Source: Acanthamoeba castellanii str. Neff
Lineage: Eukaryota; Discosea; Longamoebia; Acanthamoebidae
Length of the DNA: 55,845 bases
Direction: 5' to 3'
NCBI RefSeq assembly: GCF_000313135.1
Contig: NW_004457582.1
Coordinates: forward strand, 29,632 to 85,476
The notes beneath the pieces were generated by a model. It ran no database searches. It saw only the letters and a list, made by a program, of their open reading frames with translations, and was not told where the DNA came from. This document shows positions 8,519 to 20,600 of the stretch, in pieces; position 1 is the first letter of the stretch, and every line of letters starts with the position of its first letter. The position numbers and the translations under genes were made by a program.

Positions 8519-11351
8519 CTATTTCTCGCCGCCCTGGGCCTGGGGCACGGCCGGCAGGAAGGCGAAGTCGGGGTTGGGCAGGAACTCGTTCTTGGCAAAG
8601 GTGAACGAGATGCAGTGCTCCCGGAGCCACCTCGTCACGCCGGCGCGCTGGTCCTCGGGCTGCCTGGCGATGTGATCCCAGTACCTGTCGTTCGTGACGA
8701 TGTACGCGCCATGTCTGTGTGTCGTATTGTGTGTGTCGTGTGTGTCGTGTGTGTCGTGTGTGTCGTGTGTGTCGTGTGTGTCTGTGTGTCGTGTGTGTCG
8801 TGTGTGTCGTGTGTGTCGTGTGTGTCGTGTGTGTCGTGTGTGTCGTGTGTGGTGAGCAACTGCAGACTGGGGGGGGGGGTGACGGACGCACCTCTTGCTG
8901 TACTCGATGCAGTAGGAGTCGTCGTAGTCCTGAGGCGGGCAGAGTACCACCGAGCCGTCGTCGACGAGCTGGGCCAGCAGCTCCGTGTTGTCGGCCATGG
9001 GCATGTACTCCCCCAGGGTCTGCTCCTTGTCCGGCGGCGGGGCCTTGCGGTGGAGGTAGTGCTCGGGGATGAAGGCGATGACCTGGTGGCCCTTCTTCTG
9101 CCAGTACTGGATGGCCAGCTGGATGCCCCGCACGCTCACCTTCTTGTTGTTGGCATGCCGCTGGCGGTCGAGGAATGTGCGCGTGTGACTGTCAGCAATG
9201 CCTGGCATGTGCGAGGAATGTGGACGAGAGCGTACCATGGCCACGTTGGGTGCGTCGATCACGATCTCGGGCTTCTCGACGTGGACCCGCGGGCCGCGCT
9301 CCTTGAAGGTGCGCTGCCCGAGGGACAGAGTGCGCCTCGGCTGGTAGTGGTTGTACTGCTGGTGGTGATGAGCCTTCTTGTTGGTGGGCTGCTGCGGCAT
9401 GTGCGGCACGGTCAGCACGCCCTTCTTGCCCGTGTCGAGCGGCTTCGACGAAACCGCAGAGGACTCGGGTCTGGGCGCCGCAGGGCCTTGGCCCTGCTGA
9501 GCCTGGGGCGGCCTGACAGGGCTGCGCGAGGCTGGCGCAGCCGCGGGCGCCGCCGAGGAACCAAAAAGGCCAGAAAACGTGGGCACGGCGGGCTGGCGTT
9601 CAGCAGCGTTGTTGCCATCATCGTTGTACTCGTCAAAGTAGTCGTCGTCATCGACTTGGTCGTATTTGGTCGCGCCGTTGACGATCGTTGACCCCTGCTG
9701 CTGGCCCGTGAAGTGGAAGTCGTACTCATCGGGTTGGTTGAAGGTCGGCGCGGGCTTGCGGCTGCCGCCGCTTGAGCCGGCCACTGCGGCGCCGCTGTCG
9801 TCCACTTCGGCGAACTCGTAGTTGCGCGCTCGGTGCGGGCGATGCGAAGGTGCGGCGGACTTGGGGGCAGCAGCGGCGGCAGTCTGGCGCTGCTGCTGCT
9901 GCTGGCCAGCGTTATCCTTGCGCCGCGGCGACGGGGCCGAGCTGGCGCCGCGAACGCCGTTGGCGGGCGCAGCGGGCGTCGAGGGCGTGGCTTCGGCGAG
10001 GTGGAGCTTACCGAGGTGCGCCGAGAAGATGTCCTTGAAGTTGGACTTGGGCGTGGCCTGGTCCACATTCACTGCATTCCAAAGACACACACACGCACAC
10101 AACACACACAACACGTCAGTCAGCCGGCCGCACGTGCATACGAGACCCGGCCGATCATGGTAGGTAGTGGTACCTCGCCAGCCAAGGTGCTTGTGGGCCG
10201 GCGGGCCGATCGGGCACGCGCACTCGCAGCGTCCCTGCACCGTGCCGTAGGTGAACCCGCCGGCCGATCGGGGCACCACCACGAGCTCGCCCTCCCTGAA
10301 CGTGTTGTTGGGCGAGAAGGAGACCGCCATGAGGTCCTTCTCGATCACCTGCCCGCCCAGCCGGCGCTCGGTCGGCTCCGCGGGCGCGACCGATGGCGGC
10401 GGCTGCATCAACACCGAAGCGGCGGGCGTGGTCATCACGTCAGCTGCCGCGGGCGCATGCTTGCCATTCTCGACTACCGGCGGCGGCGTTTCGATGATCG
10501 GCGTGGAGTGCACACCGCGAAACACGAAGATCTCGCCGGCATCGCCGTCGTCGCCATCACCATTGCCGTCGGCATTAGCATCGCGCGCGTCGCCAGCGCT
10601 GCCGCTGCCGCTTCCGCCGCTGCTGGAGGGGCTGCTGCCCGAGTTGTCATCGAGTCCTTCTTCTTCGGGGCTCTTGCTCTTGGGCGGCTCCTGCTGCTGC
10701 CCGCCAGCGGCCGCTGCGGCGTGGGCGGTGCGGCTCAGGATGGCGACGGGCTTCGGACCCGCAGCCGGGCGGAGCTTGCCCAAGCTGGCAGGCGGCAGGT
10801 CCTTGAACAGCGGCTCGCCCTTCCCGTTCTTGTACACCACCTGTGCACCACAGCTCTCAGCATCAAATGCGCACGAGGAAGATATGTATCTCCAAACGTA
10901 GAAGATGGAGAGGATGGAAGTCTGGGAGATGAATCGAGAGCTCTCGTACCCTCCACTCCTGGTGGTTGGCGCTGATGGGCGTGGTGGGGTCGACGTAGCA
11001 GTGGCGACGCGGCACGGGCTTGGAGATGTAGCCCAGGGTGAAGCCCCCGCGCGACCGAGGCACGGCCACCTTCTCCTTGACCCGAAACGTGGTCCCAGGG
11101 GCGAACACAGCACCCCTCAGCTCCTCCGTGGTCGGCACGTCCTCTCCACCCCCGCCCGCCTTGGCTCCTCCTGCGGAATGGGTTCGCGATTTTCCTCCAC
11201 CCCGCGACTGGCTGCTTCGAGTTCGATCGCCACGCGACCCGTTGGTGGTGGCTGAATGCCGATCGTGTGGTAACGAAGGTTGCTGGCGAGACGTGGCCTC
11301 CATCTTCTGGCGGATGTCCTGTCGTTGTATCTTCACGCAACCCAACGGCAA
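8519..11351 (-). CDS. Regnase/Zc3h12a-like NYN-domain ribonuclease with two N-terminal repeat modules
   Basis: Minus-strand gene with at least three introns. The C-terminal third is an NYN/PIN-like RNase of the Zc3h12a (Regnase) type: EIVIDAPNVAMVRS carries the first catalytic Asp, then VRGIQLAIQYWQKKGHQVIA, SYCIEYSKR, YIVTNDRYWDHI and FTFAKNEFLPNPD follow the family order. These enzymes cleave stem-loop mRNAs or other structured RNA. No CCCH zinc finger is seen. The N-terminal half has two copies of a roughly 75-residue module, each with a core like TFRVKEKVAVPRSRGGFT and ending in LGKL (about 11210-10770 and 10360-10000), separated by Gly/Ser/Pro-rich linkers. The intron at about 8712-8890 holds a 9-bp tandem repeat that stays open in frame and must not be read as protein. 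ATG 11351 gives the longest form; ATG 11303 is an alternative. Start uncertain, RNase fold confident. Confidence 0.82.
8728..8850. repeat. 9-bp tandem repeat (GTGTCGTGT) in an intron
   Basis: About thirteen imperfect copies of a 9-bp unit inside an intron of the NYN ribonuclease gene. Because 9 is a multiple of three it is open in several frames (His-Asp-Thr on the minus strand), which fuses the exons in a naive translation. Confidence 0.9.
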
Positions 11352-11518
11352 TCACGTTTCGAATTCCGAAATCGATTTCGGAAACAGACAAGTTTTCGAG
11401 ACGCGATTTCGAAATAATTTTGGGCTTCCGTTTCTCTATTTTTTCTTGCGGACGCAGGCTCGCGCTACGGAGAAAGAAGATCGCGTAGAGCGATTGATTA
11501 GCAGAGAAGGAAGAAGGC
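11352..11518. promoter_or_regulatory. Bidirectional promoter region with a 20-bp perfect palindrome
   Basis: Only 167 bases separate the ATG candidates of the NYN ribonuclease (-) and PUM3 (+). At 11364-11383 is the perfect palindrome TTCCGAAATCGATTTCGGAA. Half-site relatives follow nearby (CGATTTCGAAAT at about 11403-11414). A dimeric factor binding here could control both RNA-related genes; the regulatory role is inferred from position and symmetry. Confidence 0.55.
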
Positions 11519-14203
11519 ATGTCGAGCACACAGGGCAAGAAGAGGCGAAGGGAGGATGGTGGCGGAGCAAAGACGCACAAGGGCAAGGATGGAAAGGCGG
11601 GCGGAGCTGCGGGAACCAAGCCCGGACTGAAGCACAAGAAGAGGAAGAAGGAGCGTCAGGTGAAGAAGAAGGGAGGCGAGCTGCTAATTGAGACCAAGCG
11701 ACTGTGGGAGGCCATTCGCCGGAAAGACATTACCAAGAAGGAACGAAGCGCGCAAGTCACCGCCCTCCTCAAAATCTGCCGCGGCCAGATGCTGGAGGTA
11801 AATATCAGATTTTATCTTGGTCAGATTTTCTACTATTATTACAGATTTTATCAGGAATTCAAGCGATTCACATCATTTCTTTTGCCCAGTGATCATTAAA
11901 ATGCTAATCACCTTCACGATTTCTGCAAAACTTAGATTATCTGCAAGCACGATGGTTCGCGAGTGATTCAGGCCCTTGTCAAGTTCGGTGACGCCGACGA
12001 GCGTGCCGAAGTCATGACTGAGCTGTCGGGTACCCCTTGGCGCCCAACTTCTTCTCCAGTATCCCTCTGCCGTGTGGCCTGCTTGCGCTTCCTTGGCTCA
12101 CGGTCATCGCTACGTCGGGCTTGTGATGACAGGCAAGATGCTGGCGCTGGCCAAGAGCCCGTATGCCAAGCATCTCGTGGTGACCATGCTTAGGTACGGC
12201 AGCTCCGAGGTGAAGGAGAAGATTCTCAAGGAGTTCCACGGCCGCGTGCGCAAGCTGGTGAGGCACCGCGATGCCGCGCCCGTGCTCGAGTTCGCCTACA
12301 CCACCGCCGCCAACGGCCCACAGCGTCGCTCTCTCCTGGCCGAGTTCTACGGCCCTCAGTACGCGCTGTTCCACTCCGGCCGGCCGCTCGACGAGGTACG
12401 AACTCGCCCGGCACGCACGCGGTCGTTGGTAGTTGGCACGCACGCGACTGTTTTCTGATCCGACTCTGCGATTACAGCTCTTCGAGGAGAAGCCCGAGCT
12501 CAAGCCCGTCATCATGCGCGACCTGGGCGTCGTCGTGCGCGCTGTCCTGGAGAAGGTATCGCATCTCATCGCTACCACGCGAGTGCGTGCGACGCGGAGG
12601 GCTCACGTTCCAAATTCTTTCTCCTGCTCCTGCTCCTGGGTCACAGGGCCTGCTCGCGCACTCGATCGTGCACCGCATTCTGCTGGACTACATCACATTC
12701 CTGTCGCCGTCCGAGGTCAAGGACATGGCGCAGACCCTGCGCGATCACGTGGTCCACATCCTGCACACCAAGGAGGGCGCCCAGATCGGCGCCTGGTGCG
12801 TCACGTACGGCTCGCCCAAGGACCGTAAGGCCGTCATCAAGGTACCCCATTCCCGCGCGGCGGCGGCTTGTAAACAGAACTAACATTTCGGTGTGTGGTA
12901 CGTTTGGTTCGTTCAGTCGTTCAAATCGTTCGTTGTGAAGATTGCGCTCGAAGAGTACGGCCACCTGGTGCTTCTGCGCCTGATCGACGTCACCGACGAC
13001 ACAGTGCTCGTGCGCAAGGCGCTCTACAACGTACGTTGTTTGACGCTTGGTGGCAGTGGTGTAATAGAGTTGATTTTCTTTTCTTTCTTTCTTTATATAT
13101 TTGGCGGACGAACTGACGCTTTCATGTCATCTTCTACGTGTAGGAGCTGATGCGCGACAAGGAGGAGCTCCTGCAGGTCCTCTCCAACCGGACGGGTCGC
13201 CTCGTTTTCCTGCACCTCCTCACACCATGCAGCCCTCGCTACTACTCACAGGTTAGTATTTTCTATTTATTTCGAGCTACTTTTTTTGTTTCACTTCTTG
13301 TTCTTGACACACCACAATTTCATTCGACTCATCATCGATTGTTTCTCTGTTGCAGGACACGATCAAGCAGCTCCAGCCCGCCTTCTTCCCGTCCAACGAT
13401 CCCGCGGCAGCTCCCGTGCCCACGAGGTACCCTTCAAACCACCATCGCACTCCAACATATCAGGGGGGGAACTAACTGTGGTGAGCACTTTCTCACATTT
13501 ATATGTCGTCGCTTTGCAGCAAGAAGGAGCCCGACGCTCGGCGGAAGGAGCTCTTGGATGGTCTCATGCCCGAGATCATGTCGGTGCTGCTCCCCGGTGA
13601 GCAGAGCTCCGAAGAGGTCAGCCTGTTGCAGTCGCTGATCATGTCGCAGTACGGAAACTTCGTCGTGCTGGAGCTCGCCCTCCACGCCTCTGGTACACGC
13701 CATCTCGCCACCTCGCCACCATGAACCCGTTATGCTTCACGTGAGACACTCGCACTCACCATCCACGCACCACCGCACACACGCACACGCACACATCGAG
13801 TGCAGACGCCAACAAGGAGAAGCTGCGCAGTGCGCTGGTGCACGAGGTCACCAGGGAGGGCAACGCCCAGCTGCTCGACGACTTCGTCGCCAGTCGCTTC
13901 TACAAGCGCCTCCTCAAGCTCGGTACCAAGCCCTCGCCGCAGCAGCTTCTGGTGGCGTGTGGCTGCATTCCACATTTCAATCCTTCTGACGTGGTGCGCG
14001 TTGTGTGTGCAGCGCCCGGCTTTGGTCTGCTGTTGGCCAAGGCGCTCGGGGATGCCCTCGTTCAGTACGCGCAGGAGAAGGAGGCGGCCCACGTCGTGGT
14101 GGCCCTCCTCAACGACGAAGGCGCGTCGGCCCACGTCCGGTCCATCCTCGCGCCCCACAAGGCCGAGCTCCCCACCCGATTCCACCCACTTCTGTCTGCC
14201 TAA
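11519..14203 (+). CDS. PUM3: PUM3/Puf6-type pumilio-repeat protein with CPL domain
   Basis: About eleven exons. A Lys-rich basic N-terminus (KKRRRED, KHKKRKKERQVKKKGG) precedes atypical Puf repeats: LWEAIRRKDITKKER, IICKHDGSRVIQALVKFGD, YAKHLVVTMLRYG, then AHSIVHRILLDYI, HILHTKEGAQIGAWCVTYG and FVVKIALEEYGHLVLLRLID, and a C-terminal CPL-like region (GNAQLLDDFVASRFYKRLL, HVVVALLNDEGA). This order is that of the nucleolar Puf6/PUM3 (Puf-A) family, which binds RNA or DNA without strict sequence preference and works in 60S ribosome biogenesis. The first exon ends at 11797 (donor GTAAAT) and the second begins at 11937. Whether about 13922-14012 is an intron or coding is unclear, since both readings stay in frame. 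Orthology is strong from motif order; function is from the family. Confidence 0.9.
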
Positions 14204-14287
14204 TAACAATAATAATCACACTTTATGGTTTCTGCCTCACGTAACCAAACAAACAGAACAGAATCTGAACGTTGCGCTGATCCCAGT

Positions 14288-14321
14288 CTTCAGAAGCCAT
14301 CAGCCTTCAGAAGCCATCAGC
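14288..14321 (+). repeat. 17-bp tandem direct repeat upstream of 5S rRNA
   Basis: Two adjacent identical copies of CTTCAGAAGCCATCAGC (14288-14304 and 14305-14321), 40 bases before the 5S gene and after the PUM3 stop. Not present before the second 5S gene, so unlikely to be an essential promoter part. Confidence 0.85.
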
Positions 14322-14360
14322 CACGCAAGCCATATGGACAAGGGAGCCCGTGAGGTTGAT

Positions 14361-14479
14361 GGATACGGCCATACTGCGCAGAAAGCACCGCTTCCCATCC
14401 GAACAGCGAAGTTAAGCTGCGCCAGGCGGTGTTAGTACTGGGGTGGGCGACCACCCGGGAATCCACCGTGCCGTATCCT
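14361..14479 (+). rRNA. 5S ribosomal RNA
   Basis: 119 nt running from GGATACGGCCATACTGCGCA to ACCGTGCCGTATCCT. The ends pair (GGATACGG with CCGTATCC, helix I), and the universally conserved CCGAACAGCGAAGTTAAGC stretch and the GGGTGGGCGACCACCCGGGA arm are present. It agrees with the Acanthamoeba 5S RNA as I remember it. It is a single dispersed gene transcribed by Pol III through an internal control region, followed at once by a T-rich terminator. The copy at 26347-26465 is the same length and, by eye, identical. Confidence 0.97.
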
Positions 14480-14487
14480 TTTCTTTT
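14479..14487 (+). terminator. Pol III terminator of 5S gene
   Basis: TTTTCTTTT directly at the 3' end of the 5S coding sequence; two T4 runs are a standard RNA polymerase III stop. Confidence 0.85.
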
Positions 14488-14620
14488 GCTGCCTCTTCTC
14501 CGCCTTTAGTTCACCTCTCTCCTTCACTTCCTTGGTCGCTTTCTTCTGGTCCTGTTCGCACGTTATCAAGAAAATCGAGGAATTTGCTTTTTCTTGTTTT
14601 CTTTTTACATTGCACGAGAA

Positions 14621-17600
14621 ATGGAGGAGCAGGCGGGGTGGGTGCCGAGGCTGGTGGCCGAAGCGGAACGGCTCCGCGGGCTCGTCTTTGAGACAAGTGG
14701 CCAGCTACCCCTGCACTTCCTCTACGATGCCGCGCTTCCGGCCCTCTTACAGGCACGCTCAACCAATTACGAATATATAAATAAATACTAAAATGCGTGT
14801 GCGGCCAGGTGTGGGTGCCGGAGGGTGGCGAAGAGGCCGGGCTGGCGGAGCTCCTGCGATCCTTTGCAGGCGGACGCGCCCCCGAGGAAGAGGGCCGCTC
14901 GCTTCTCTTTCTGAGCGCAGCATCGGTTCTCATGCGCCGCGCTCTGCTCACCGTACGCTTTGTGGCCTCCCGCAACCCTCGAGAGTACCTGTCTCTAACC
15001 GCCAAGGCGCAATGTGTGCGTGTGCGTGCGTGCGTGTGCGTGCGTGTGCGTGCGTGTGTTGCGTGTGCGTGATCCAGGGAGACGAAAACAGGGCTGCGCG
15101 AATGGAACGCCAGCTGGCAGCCGACCTATGCCTTCCCATTCTCGCCATTCGGCCACGCAAGGACTCGGGGTTGACGCCATCCGTCGGATCCGTCGCCGCG
15201 GCGAAGGCCAGAGAAGGAGAAGGAGAAGAAGAAGAAGAGGAAGCGAACGAGGCCGACGACGCCACCCCGCCCGCCGGCAGCTTGCCACAGGCCATGGAAC
15301 GCGCCTGTACTCTTCTTGTCGACATGGTCGCGCGTGGTGACCCTTTGGAGGCGAGTGGTCTGGCTGATGACGAAGGCCCCAGGCGCCTCGGCGCGTGCTT
15401 GCTCGACCTGGCACGCGACCAAGCGCGCATTCTGGCGGCCCGCTTCCAGCGCAGTGGTACGAGCAGCGCCGACGGCGACGATCAGGCGCGGCCGCACGAG
15501 GGCCCGTTCTTGTTGCTCCGCGAGCTGCTTCGGACAGAGCCGGCCGATCCCCAGGTACGCAGAGCCCACCCGTTGCGATTCTTGACATTCCATCACGAGG
15601 CTTGCAAGGAATTCTAAGCGTTTGGTGGTGCCTTGTCAGGTTGTGCGGTTTAGGGACGACGTGCTGGAGCCGATGCTCGCTCTGCTGTGGACCGATGACA
15701 ACTCCGTGCGGCGCGTGGTGTTCCACGAGCTGCTGCCGGCCTTCTTCGCGCGACCACAAGACGCCTCGGCCGTCCACCTTGAGGTATTGATCACCGCGCA
15801 CACGCACACGCACACGCACCACCGCACATACACCATCACACACGCCCCACCGCACACGCACCACCGCACACGCACACCAACTGACGTTCTCCGGTGCAGA
15901 GGCTGTGGCGTGAGGTGCACAAGATGTGGATGGCGGGAAGGAATCGAGGCCCCGCCCACCAGCACCACCGCACATTTGAGGGAGACGCGTACCTCCTGAT
16001 GGCCAAGTTCGTCGAGCACTTCCTCGCTGCCAGCTCTTCGTTCGACCTACGAACCGACGATCAGTTCTGGCATTTCTTACAGGTGCGCACGTACTTCGTG
16101 ACACACACACGACACCGCTTCGTCGTGAGAGTGATTGATATAAGGGCGCGATCGTAGGTTGGGTTCTACAGCTCAGACGGCGGTGTGCGCAAGCTGGCCA
16201 ACCTACTGCTGAAGCGCGTGTTGGCGCACACCCGACAAGCCGCCGACCCCGCGACGCCGCTCGACTTCAAAACCAAGTACCACGCCGCTACACCACGTCG
16301 CATCGGCGCCACCCTGACAGTTTATTTATCTCTCGACCGGCAGGTACTTCTCGTGGCCGGTCAAGAGCAACGACAAGGCGTGGGCCAAGCGGTGGGAGAC
16401 CTTCTTCCTGCTCCAGGAGTCGCTCGAGGAGTACAACTACCACCTCGTGGCCCCGCTGTGGCCGCAGCTGGCCGCTCTCTTCCAGGCCTCTCGGGTACTA
16501 CTTCGACCCGCATGCTTGTGTGTGTCTTCGCTCTTTACCGTTCGCTTTCGCTTTTCGTTCTTTAAAGGAGGGCACTGCGATGGATCTCAGCTGGGCGCAA
16601 GCATTGCTGGAGCGCGCCTTGCGACACGAGAACCCGATCACCCAGAAACACGCGCTGCTACACGTACTCCACAATGCCGAGTATGCACGGAATGTGACTG
16701 AGTCGTTCGTGCTCGGCACCGTAATGGAGGTGTGCTGCGACCCGTCGCTCTTCCGCGGTTCGCTCAGCCGAGTCACCGACCGACTGCTTGTCGCATTCCT
16801 GGGCGCATTCTTCGATGCCCTGCCCGACCACCAGGTACGCCACCGCCAGCCCCTACGGCCACCTCAAGCGCCACCTTAAGCGCAACCTAACCCGATGCGA
16901 TGCAGGCGCAGGTGGGGTTCGTTCGGTCGCTCCTGGGCGCGATCGCGGGCCACAAGCCCTTCGCGAGCGGGGCGCTGGCGGCCTATTTTGAATTCCTGCA
17001 GACCATTCCGCCGCTCGCGCTCTTCATATCGACCTCGAGCGCCCTGGACGACCTGCTCGTCATCATCGAAAGCCACATCAACTTCCAGTACCCTGCGCCT
17101 CCTTAAGCCGCCGCCAGCTCAAAGTTGAGCTGACCCAGCACCACCGCACACGCCACCGCACGCACGCACACGACACATGGCACACACGACGCAGGCCACA
17201 GTCACAGCGAAGAGAATTGAATGGGTCGGCGCTGGTGCTGTTGGCCAACAGTCTGTCGGCCACGTACAGAGAGGCAGCCGCTCTCAGTGGCGACGACCAA
17301 CGGACCCAACAGTGCATCCTACTGCTGCGTGGGGTGAAGCGGGCTCTCGCACTGCTGCCCGAGGAGCTGCTCGGTCTCGGCGCGTCGGCCGGGTGGTCGC
17401 TCATGCAGGCCGCCTTCGCACTGGGCGCGCACGCGGGCGTGGCCCAGCTGCCCGACTTCGTGGCGGCCGACCTGCAGCGGCTGTGGGCCGACGAGTACAT
17501 CCCGCTGCAGACCGAGCACGAGACCGATCGCGTCGCGCGCATGCTCGCGCTCGTACCCAACTCCGACGCGCAGGACCGTATTATTGCTGACATTCTCAAC

Positions 17601-20600
17601 CAGATCAGGTAAACCTTCAGCCGTCTTTGTCGTTGTTCTCGATGGAATCTGAGCAATGTGATTTTTTCCCGCAGGCGCGAGAGTCGCAGTGCCTGGACCC
17701 TCGTCGTGTCTGTCCTCTCGCTCGCCGCTCATCACGGTCTGCGCCCCTCACCCGGAGGGCCCAACCCAATGACCGCATGCTGACGTGGCACTGACTCGCA
17801 TGCGACACATCGCCACTTGGCCAGCAGGGACGGTACCGGATCGTGTGGTCGATGCTCTGCGCTCGGGGCTGCGCTCGGCGCTGGCCGGGGCCGAGCCCGA
17901 CCTCCTGCGCGCGTCGCTCAAGGCCAGCGCGGCGGCCATGCTCCTGTCGCTGTCGACACCACCACCACGTCCCGACGACGAGCACTCGACGCCGCTGCGT
18001 GCGACCCTCAATGCGCTGCTGCGGTCCCTCGTCGAGCTTCTGCTGGCCCAGTCTCCGGACCAATCGCTCTCCGTGCCACGTCAGCAGGTCGGCGGCCCCG
18101 ATGTGGCGCTGCAGATGCTCAAAGGCGTCTACCACGCCGCGCCGCTCCTCGCGAATTGCTCGAATCCTTCGGCGGAAGCGGCTGGCGACCAGCCCGCCGG
18201 ACTTAAGGTGGCGGACCTCGTCCTGGGGCTGGCCAGGAGCAGCCCTGCTTCTTCCTCCTCCAGCGGGTACACGACATCGCACACCACGACTCTCACATTC
18301 CAGTCTTCGCTGCTCATACCCCACATTCCGCGCATTTCGTGAAGGAGGGACCGGCACGCACAGCTCTCTCGGTACATGCTCCTTAAGTGGGAGACCATCG
18401 CGCGGCTGCTCCGTGCGGATGTCGACTCTCTTCCGTCAGCCACGGCCGCACTCGTCGGGCGGGACGTCGCGCTGCAGATATTGGGCGAGGGCGCCGAGGC
18501 CCTGCAGGCGGCCGAGTCCCGCTGCATCGTCTCCATCCTCCACTCGCTCCGAGGCACGCACCCCACTTCACTTTCCCTCTCGGCCCTGCGCTTTTATTTA
18601 TTTATCTTACTTTAACTGACTTTGTTTTTTCCACACCGCCAGCCCTCGTGCCCTGTGCCTTCCCAGATCAGCGCGTCGACGACGACGCCGATCTCGAACT
18701 CGTACGACACGCACCACAGCTCACGCACACGCACACGCACTATCGCACACGCAACACACGCATGCATGTTGATCGGTTCGATGGTGATGTGAGCAGGTTG
18801 CGACTGTGCTGGAGCAGGCGTGGAGGGCGCTGAAAGAGAGCCGCGACTTTGGGACGGCGGCCGCCTTCGTGGGGCTGGCCTTCCAGCCGGCCCTCGTGTG
18901 TACGCCCGCCCTCTCCCGCGAGCCCGACGCGCCCCTACGCCAGTACTGCCGGGGCGTGCGACACGTCGGCAAGCTGTTCCGGGGTCCCGCTGGCCTGCTC
19001 GCCCGCCAGCTCAGACGCGTGTGGGAACAACATCCCCAGGTGAGCGCACTACGACACACACACGAACACACACGAACACACACGACGCACACGACGCACG
19101 CGATGCACACGGCACACGGCACACGACACGACACACGCTGATTGAAGGACTTCGTGTGGCCAGGCGGCGGTGAACTTCATTCCCGAGATTGTGCGGCTGT
19201 GCGTCTTCGGCCACGTGCGGAAGGGTGAGAACGAGATGTCGGGTATGTGCCCCTCCTCCCCAATTTTTTTTCTCATATTGCTGACCGCACACGACACACG
19301 CACGACACGACACACACGCCGACACACACGGAAACATGTCAGGTTGTACGCTGGACCCGCGCTCGCTGTGCATGCAGGACGCGTACGTGCGCGGCCAGGT
19401 CTGGGCTTTTCTGCTGTGGAACGGCGAATGCGACGAATCGGCGCCGGAGCAATGTCAGCGCCACCACCAGGCCCTGGTCGAACAAATCCTGGAGGCCCTG
19501 TTGCAGTGCAACGCAAGCCCTTCCAACTCGTCCGAGTGTCGCCTCCACTCCCACCAGCACCGCAAGCGGGTACTCACCGACACACGCACACGCACACGCA
19601 CACGCACTACCGCACACGATGTGCTAACGCAACGACACGACACGCGTAGGTGCGGTTGTGGCAGGCGATCGGGCTGATCGTGGGGCGGTACATGGGGCGC
19701 AGCGAGCGGGTGGCCGAGCTGGTCCGTACGCACGTGCTGGCGGCCCTCGAGACGCCCAACTTCCGCAACGTGCGCATCGTCATCGAACTGTGCGGCGCCA
19801 ACTTCCTCCTCCACCGACCCGACGCCCTCCTCGACCACTTCCTCACGTAACCCCCTACTTTTTTTATTCATTTTATATCGATATATTTAAAATACTTAAT
19901 TAATAGGTTTCTGTCGCGAGTGAATGATCGGCCGGAGATGATCACGTCGGGGCTGGTGGTGTCGGGCATGGTCCTGCGCTCGCTCGACACGGCCCACCCG
20001 GCCTTCATGCAGATCTGGCTGCGCGTGCAGCCCTACCTGACGTGCCACCACCCGACCATCCGCAGCATCGCCCAGGCGGCCGTCGCCCGAATCGTCGAAG
20101 CCCGGCCCGACTTTCTCCTCGGGTCCACCCACACCTCCAGCCTACACGCCCCTCACTCGGTACCCGCGCCTAACTTGACCACATTTCTCGTGCGTGTGCG
20201 TGTGCGTGTGCGTGTGCGTGTGCGTGTGCGTGTGTGTGCGTGTGCGTGTGCGGTTGCCACAGTCTCGAAGAGGGCCTGCGGCAGCAGATCAACGCCGTGG
20301 TGCACTACCTGCAGACCAACGCCGAATGCAAAAAGTTCTCTTACCCTCATTGCTATCCCCCCTTCATTCTTCACTCTTCGTGCTTAGTTCTTCGTTCTTT
20401 TCGTTCTTGTATTGACTTTTTGTTGAAGGGTGCTCGACAAGCACACGGAGTGGCTGCTGCTCGATACGTCGCCCACGTCGCAGCTCCAGCCCGAGGCCGT
20501 CCTCCACCGGTGCTCACTCGCTCACTCACTTTGCTGCTAAGTACGCAGTGTGCGGTCGTGCGTGCGGTTCTTGACTCACGCACGCACACACGCACACACG

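Noticed and set aside
8716..8850. Protein segment of repeated His-Thr-Arg/His-Asp-Thr on the minus strand
   Set aside because: It is a 9-bp intronic repeat read in frame between two NYN exons, flanked by usable splice sites.
8420..9691. 423-residue open frame on the plus strand
   Set aside because: It is antisense to the NYN ribonuclease exons and runs through the intronic 9-bp repeat, giving Val/Cys-rich junk; high GC keeps opposite frames open.
17087..17195. Premature stop splitting the TARBP1 gene into two genes
   Set aside because: A donor just before the stop and an acceptor at 17193-17194 restore the frame (CA|G), so this is an intron.
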